A stretch of 9,511 bases of DNA from an uncultured Clostridia bacterium (GTDB lineage: Bacteria; Bacillota; Clostridia; Oscillospirales; Ruminococcaceae). The translations under genes were made by a program, and so were the position numbers. The notes under the pieces are model-generated. The model was not told the DNA's origin. It searched no databases and saw only the letters and a program-made list of their open reading frames with translations. Every line of letters begins with the position of its first letter. Position 1 is the stretch's first letter. Positions 6,447-9,511 of this stretch are shown here, piece after piece. The DNA lies in contig CAMVBT010000076.1 of the NCBI GenBank assembly GCA_947165805.1, forward strand, positions 1 to 9,511, written 5' to 3'.

Positions 6447-6460
6447 TTTTTTCGTTTTTG
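6421..6460 (+). terminator. Rho-independent terminator overlapping the fumarase stop
   Basis: CACGGC (6421-6426) pairs perfectly with GCCGTG (6435-6440) around an 8-nt loop, all within the last codons of the fumarase gene. The stop TGA and a T-rich run (TTTTTTCGTTTTT) follow. The T-run starts 6 nt after the stem, so termination may be only partial. Confidence 0.55.
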
Positions 6461-6470
6461 GCTAAAGTTT

Positions 6471-6518
6471 TCCCCCTTTCCGACGATATTATATACAGAT
6501 AATATCTCGGAAGGGGGA
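6471..6518 (+). promoter_or_regulatory. Long hairpin sequestering the next gene's ribosome site
   Basis: The 5' arm 6471-6492 and 3' arm 6499-6518 form about 20 base pairs with two single-base bulges (C6484 and one T of 6477-6479) and a 6-nt loop. The 3' arm contains AAGGGGG (6511-6517), the ribosome site 7 nt before ATG 6525. The inner part GATATTAT-N6-ATAATATC (6485-6506) is a perfect inverted repeat and could instead be an operator for a dimeric repressor. I see no good promoter between it and the fumarase gene. Confidence 0.65.
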
Positions 6519-6524
6519 TTATTT

Positions 6525-7124
6525 ATGGAGATAAGAACATCGACGGGACAAAGACCCGTCACAACGCCGATAAACCTTAACCGCAGGCAGCGCCGTGCCG
6601 AGCCGGAGCAGCTTTTCGCGCTTGCCGCCGGAGATGAGCGCGAGGAACTCACGCCCGAGGAGCTGCGCGAGCGCGAAAAGCTCGAGATCGAGCAGCGCAA
6701 AGCCGCCGAGACCGAGCGCCGCAAACAGGAGCAGGAAACGAAAATGCGCGAGAAGCAGAACGAGATCGAGATGCTGACGCAGGAGCTCGAAAACTCGAAC
6801 AAGGAAGCGGAAGCCATGGGCGAGAGCTTCAAGATATACTCGCGGTGTCTCAAGATAGCGTCAAGGATAGCGCGCGGCGACTCCGTGCCGATGAAGGATA
6901 TGAAATACCTCGCCGAGCATGAGCCCGATATGTTCAAGCAGGCCATTCTTCTGCGCGTGCCGAACGACCACCCGAAAAAGCATAAGAGCGTCCTCGACGA
7001 CGACGAGGAGCAGAAGACCGAAAGCGCGGACAGCAGCGATAACTCTTCGCCCGAGGTCGCACAGCCCGAAGGCGCTCCGGCACCGGAGATCCCGGAGGAG
7101 ATAGCCTCAATGGAGGAAGAATAA
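6525..7124 (+). CDS. Unknown coiled-coil protein with acidic tail
   Basis: I cannot assign this 199-residue protein to a named family. Residues 1-30 are polar and basic (NLNRRQRRAEPEQ). Residues 38-97 are almost entirely charged with heptad spacing, a likely long coiled coil (ELREREKLEIEQRKAAETE and onward). Residues 100-146 form a compact, better conserved-looking helical segment (FKIYSRCLKIASRIARGDS, then VPMKDMKYLAEHEPDMFKQA). The tail from 155 is acidic, with Ser, Pro and Ala, and looks disordered. The RGD..P..D..YL...P..F motif recalls small uncharacterised Clostridia proteins, but that is from memory. There is no signal peptide or membrane helix, so it is probably cytoplasmic. The start is fixed by AAGGGGG 7 nt upstream, which lies inside a long hairpin. 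A terminator follows 6 nt after the stop. Confidence 0.85.
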   Translation: MEIRTSTGQRPVTTPINLNRRQRRAEPEQLFALAAGDEREELTPEELREREKLEIEQRKAAETERRKQEQETKMREKQNEIEMLTQELENSNKEAEAMGESFKIYSRCLKIASRIARGDSVPMKDMKYLAEHEPDMFKQAILLRVPNDHPKKHKSVLDDDEEQKTESADSSDNSSPEVAQPEGAPAPEIPEEIASMEEE

Positions 7125-7129
7125 CGAAA

Positions 7130-7164
7130 AACTCCCGTATCCGAACGATACGGGAGTTGTTTTA
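7130..7164. terminator. Bidirectional terminator between convergent genes
   Basis: AACTCCCGTATC (7130-7141) and GATACGGGAGTT (7147-7158) form a perfect 12-bp stem with a 5-nt loop. TGTTTTA follows on the plus strand, and on the minus strand the stem is followed by TTTC, so it can serve both the coiled-coil gene and the CofE-like gene, whose stop codon is at 7162-7164. Confidence 0.88.
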
Positions 7165-7863
7165 TGCAATTTTTCTCACTATCGAGATAGGTGTCTGCTG
7201 GGAGCTCTGATCGTGGGGGTTGTCGCGGAACACCTGCTCACCGAACGCGTCCGGGAGATCGGGTCTGCTCTTGCCGAGAACGGTAGCCGCGATGTCGTTT
7301 GCGTCGATTATGATGACATCACAGCCGCAGTGCTTCGCGAGCTCAGCGGCAGCCTCGTCGGGCTTGTCCGGAGCCATTTTCGCGTAGTGGTTATACGGCG
7401 GCAGCGTATATTCGCAGGGGCCGTCTATCGCGCGGGCCTTCATTCCGCATATATTGTAGAATACGCCCTTCTTGCCGAATACCTTGCCCACAGCGGCGCA
7501 GGCAGATGCCCAGAGCACCTTCGGACGTCCTACCTCGCGTATGCAGAGTTCCATTGTCTGGGGCATACCGAGTCCGATGCCGTAATTCGTCTTGACAACG
7601 AACTTGCTGAGGAAGTTCGCCAGCCCGGAGACCTTGATCTCGTCTATCGGGAAGGCTCTGCCCTGTGTTATGGCGATGATCTTCTCGGAGATTATGACGG
7701 TGTCGCCCTCTTGAAGATAAGGACAGACATACTTGTCGAGCACATCGAACATAACGTCATCTTTCATTATAACGTGCGTTTTGATCGGATAGCGGGCATA
7801 GGTGCCGAAATCTGTTTCTATGGTCAGGCTCTTGCCCTCATTCGGTTCAAACGGCATTTCCAT
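7162..7863 (-). CDS. CofE-like protein (F420-0:gamma-glutamyl ligase family)
   Basis: The protein of 233 residues matches the F420_ligase family by its order of motifs: an N-terminal strand region ending YARYPIKTHVI, GDTVIISEKIIAITQGR at residues 53-69 (family form GD.lvia.KivsiaeGR), a central AVGKVFGKKGVFYNICG segment, and VIIIDANDIAATVLGKS at 183-199. The founding member adds glutamate to coenzyme F420-0 with GTP in methanogens and actinobacteria. Clostridia of the kind suggested here are generally not known to make F420, and no cofC or cofD gene is nearby, so this is probably a paralogue with another amide-ligase or unknown role. Start ATG 7863 has AAAGGA about 11 nt upstream; a second ATG at 7857 is possible. 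It is monocistronic, with its own promoter at 7910-7938 and a shared terminator. Confidence 0.75.
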   Translation of the reverse strand: MEMPFEPNEGKSLTIETDFGTYARYPIKTHVIMKDDVMFDVLDKYVCPYLQEGDTVIISEKIIAITQGRAFPIDEIKVSGLANFLSKFVVKTNYGIGLGMPQTMELCIREVGRPKVLWASACAAVGKVFGKKGVFYNICGMKARAIDGPCEYTLPPYNHYAKMAPDKPDEAAAELAKHCGCDVIIIDANDIAATVLGKSRPDLPDAFGEQVFRDNPHDQSSQQTPISIVRKIA

Positions 7864-7909
7864 GATCTTATCATTCCTTTACAGTCGTGTTTTCTGTTTT
7901 TTCCGGTAT

Positions 7910-7938
7910 ATTATATCACAAAAGCGCCGTCAAGTCAA
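7910..7938 (-). promoter_or_regulatory. Strong sigma-A promoter for the CofE-like gene
   Basis: Read on the minus strand, TTGACT (7938-7933) and TATAAT (7915-7910) are 17 nt apart, with TGTGA just before the -10 box giving an extended -10 TG. Transcription would start near 7904, leaving a leader of about 40 nt. Confidence 0.88.
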
Positions 7939-7979
7939 GTGTCGGAGCGCATTTTTTGGTTACACGGCGGCAGGGGAAA

Positions 7980-8005
7980 CAAAAAAGGACTCCGAAGAGT
8001 CCTTT
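7980..8005 (-). terminator. Rho-independent terminator of the esterase gene
   Basis: On the minus strand, AAAGGACTC and GAGTCCTTT pair over 9 bp (8005-7997 with 7992-7984) around a TTCG tetraloop, followed by TTTTTTG. This lies 11 nt after the stop of the esterase gene and is a textbook terminator. Confidence 0.92.
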
Positions 8006-8016
8006 CTGTATTCCGG

Positions 8017-9306
8017 TCATTTCGCTTTTATAGTGAGTATAGCCGGTTTTTCTATCTTTGTCCATTTGCCGTTGACGTAAGCTCTTACGGCATATTTGTA
8101 CTTTGTGCCGCCGGTGAGACCGCTTATTTTCAGCGAGGTCTTTTTCAGAGTCTTTACGGCTTTGTACTTGCCGTTGGTGTACAGAAGCACCTGATACTTG
8201 GTAGCTCCGTCCACGGCGCTCCATTTCAGCGTTACCTGCCCGCTTTTAACGGTGGCTTTGAGCTCGGGAACGGCGGGTGCAGCGGAAGCTCCGCCCGCTT
8301 CGAGCTTGTCGATGACTTTCTGAACGGCTTTCGCGTAGGCCTTTGCGCCCTTTTCGTTGGGGTGGATCGAGTAAGCGCTGTAGCCGCCGGTGGCATCAGA
8401 GATATCATCTTCCTGTGTACCTAAGATAACGCCGTTTATGTAGGGATCCTTGGTGTAGGCTTCGTGGCCGTCAAATTCGTCCTGAACGGGCGCGAACCAT
8501 ATATTCATGCCCTCTTTCCTGCACTCGTCAACGAGAGCGCTGATCTCGGCGTTGAGCTGTTCCGTAGCGTCGTTGACTTTCTTTACGGTCTCCGCCTTGA
8601 CTTTGAGCTTTACCAGACCGGCAGAAACCGTGAAGCCCTTGGGATTGAAAAGCTTCGGATATGCCGCGACGATTATCGCCGCCTGCTTGCCCGCGGCATT
8701 TTCTATGTCCTTGTAGGCCTGCTTGATATCGGCTCTTATGTGATCCTTGTATTCTTTCCACACGGAAGCGATCTTCTTGTCAAGCTTCGAGGCATTTTTC
8801 ACAGCAGTCGCCATTATTTCCGCGAAGCCTATGTCGTTGCCGCCTATGGTGAGCGTGACGTAATCCGTGTCGCCCGGGGTTATCTGTTTGAATATGTCGA
8901 TCTGGGGATCGAGGGCGGCCGAGCCTTTCAGCCCTTTATAGCTGTACTGTTTCTCGAATTCCTCGTTGATATGCTTTGTCTCCGCTCCGGAAGCCGCGGC
9001 GAAGAACCAGTTCGTGCCGCGGTGATCGGCCATTGTGCCGTCAACGCCCTTCAGCGTGAGCTGTCCGCCCCACGCAAGATTCGACCTGTGCGCGAGCCAG
9101 TCGGGGTCTTTTACTTTCTCCTTGGAGGTCGTGCTGTTTCCGAACGGCGGTATTCCCTCGCCCGCGGAGTATGAGTCTCCGAACGAAACAATGATCCGGG
9201 TATCCCCGGAGGTCTTCGCGCCCGCCGCCGAAACAGGTGTCGCAGCCGTTATCAGCATCGCGGCCGAAAGTATTCCGCATAGTAATTTCCTGAACGCTTT
9301 CTTCAT
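8017..9306 (-). CDS. Secreted SGNH/GDSL esterase-lipase with C-terminal FN3 domain
   Basis: The 429-residue protein starts with a signal peptide (KKAFRKLL, a hydrophobic core, then PVSAA with likely cleavage near residue 27-28). Residues about 36-335 form an SGNH hydrolase: block I SFGDSYSAGEG with nucleophile Ser45, block II FAAASGAE with Gly107, block III GGND at 155-158, and block V SIHPN with His315. The aspartate normally three residues before that histidine is Tyr312, so the site resembles the Ser-His dyad of SEST-like esterases. After an Ala/Pro linker, residues about 346-427 form a fibronectin type III domain (LKWSAVDGATKYQVLLY, then ISGLTGGTKYKYAVRAY), likely for substrate or surface contact. 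It probably hydrolyses ester groups on lipids or glycans outside the cell; the substrate is unknown. AAAGGA lies about 9 nt before the ATG. It is monocistronic, with its own promoter and terminator. Confidence 0.9.
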   Translation of the reverse strand: MKKAFRKLLCGILSAAMLITAATPVSAAGAKTSGDTRIIVSFGDSYSAGEGIPPFGNSTTSKEKVKDPDWLAHRSNLAWGGQLTLKGVDGTMADHRGTNWFFAAASGAETKHINEEFEKQYSYKGLKGSAALDPQIDIFKQITPGDTDYVTLTIGGNDIGFAEIMATAVKNASKLDKKIASVWKEYKDHIRADIKQAYKDIENAAGKQAAIIVAAYPKLFNPKGFTVSAGLVKLKVKAETVKKVNDATEQLNAEISALVDECRKEGMNIWFAPVQDEFDGHEAYTKDPYINGVILGTQEDDISDATGGYSAYSIHPNEKGAKAYAKAVQKVIDKLEAGGASAAPAVPELKATVKSGQVTLKWSAVDGATKYQVLLYTNGKYKAVKTLKKTSLKISGLTGGTKYKYAVRAYVNGKWTKIEKPAILTIKAK

Positions 9307-9352
9307 GGCATTTTTTCCTTTCCGTATATTTCCGGCATCGCCGTACAGTTAG

Positions 9353-9381
9353 ATTATATCACATTTCCCGAAATTTTGCAA
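9353..9381 (-). promoter_or_regulatory. Sigma-A promoter for the esterase gene
   Basis: On the minus strand, TTGCAA (9381-9376) and TATAAT (9358-9353) are 17 nt apart, again with TGTGA before the -10 box. The expected start near 9347 gives a leader of about 41 nt. The repeat array ends 14 nt upstream of the -35 box. Confidence 0.82.
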
Positions 9382-9394
9382 TATCTTTCATAAA

Positions 9395-9462
9395 GTCGCT
9401 TGCGCTCGAGAGGTCGCTCCGCTTGAGTGGTCGCTTCGCTTGAGCCCGGGGCTCTGCCCCGG
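9395..9462 (-). repeat. Three-unit GCGNAGC-type array with GC hairpin (copy 2, inverted)
   Basis: Read on the minus strand, a 7-bp hairpin with a 3-nt loop (9462-9446, CCGGGGC...GCCCCGG) is followed by three units: CTCAAGCGAAGCGAC (9444-9430), CTCAAGCGGAGCGAC (9427-9413) and CTCGAGCGCAAGCGAC (9410-9395), each separated by 2 nt. The last two match the units at 4996-5028 exactly but in the opposite order. The remaining edge sequence to 9511 is GC-rich then A-rich, with a small CCTTTT/AAAAGG palindrome and no gene visible. Confidence 0.85.
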
Positions 9463-9511
9463 ACCCCGCCGCCCCTTTTAAAAAAGGTGCGTCCCCTAAA
9501 ACAAATCGCTT

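Noticed and set aside
9395..9444. CRISPR array
   Set aside because: Units are only 15-16 nt with 2-nt separators, there are no unique spacers, and no cas genes are present.

Overview
The window is an ordinary chromosomal stretch from a low-to-mid-GC Gram-positive anaerobe. It is most likely a Clostridia member of the Ruminococcus/Oscillospiraceae type. The grounds are strong GGAGG-type ribosome sites, sigma-A promoters with near-consensus boxes, Gram-positive envelope genes (an LCP-like protein and a DUF4097-like protein), a class I fumarase in split-subunit form, and an intergenic repeat style that I recall from this group. The species assignment is inference. I see no rRNA, tRNA, CRISPR, phage or insertion-sequence gene.

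Left block (1-2421, minus strand): a tightly packed four-gene envelope operon read right to left. It encodes a divergent LytR-CpsA-Psr-like membrane protein, a small multi-spanning membrane protein, a DUF4097-like repeat protein with one membrane anchor, and a family 2 glycosyltransferase that runs off the left edge. The genes overlap or are about 10 nt apart. A 267-nt divergent intergenic region follows (2422-2688), with a clear promoter and a structured leader for the rightward genes.

Middle block (2689-7124, plus strand): alanine racemase, then an NTF2/SnoaL-like small protein, then a PHP-domain phosphoesterase, apparently one operon. A gene-poor stretch (4911-5092) carries a perfect 15-bp hairpin and a short array of 15-16-nt units. 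After it come an unknown two-helix membrane protein overlapping a fumarase alpha subunit, then a probable terminator, a long hairpin that buries the next gene's ribosome site, and an unknown coiled-coil protein.

Right block (7130-9511): a shared convergent terminator, a CofE-like (F420-0:glutamate ligase family) protein on the minus strand with its own strong promoter, and a secreted SGNH/GDSL esterase-like protein with a C-terminal fibronectin type III domain, also minus strand, with its own promoter and terminator. Upstream of the esterase the right edge holds a second, inverted copy of the unit array, again next to a GC-rich hairpin.

The known parts fit cell-envelope upkeep (D-alanine supply, glycosyl transfer, LCP-like and DUF4097-like proteins) beside central metabolism. 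The most unusual items are the dispersed hairpin-plus-GCGNAGC arrays, the hairpin over a Shine-Dalgarno site at 6471-6518, the LCP-like protein lacking the catalytic residues, the alr leader with a mini-ORF, and the fumarase alpha subunit without an adjacent beta gene.
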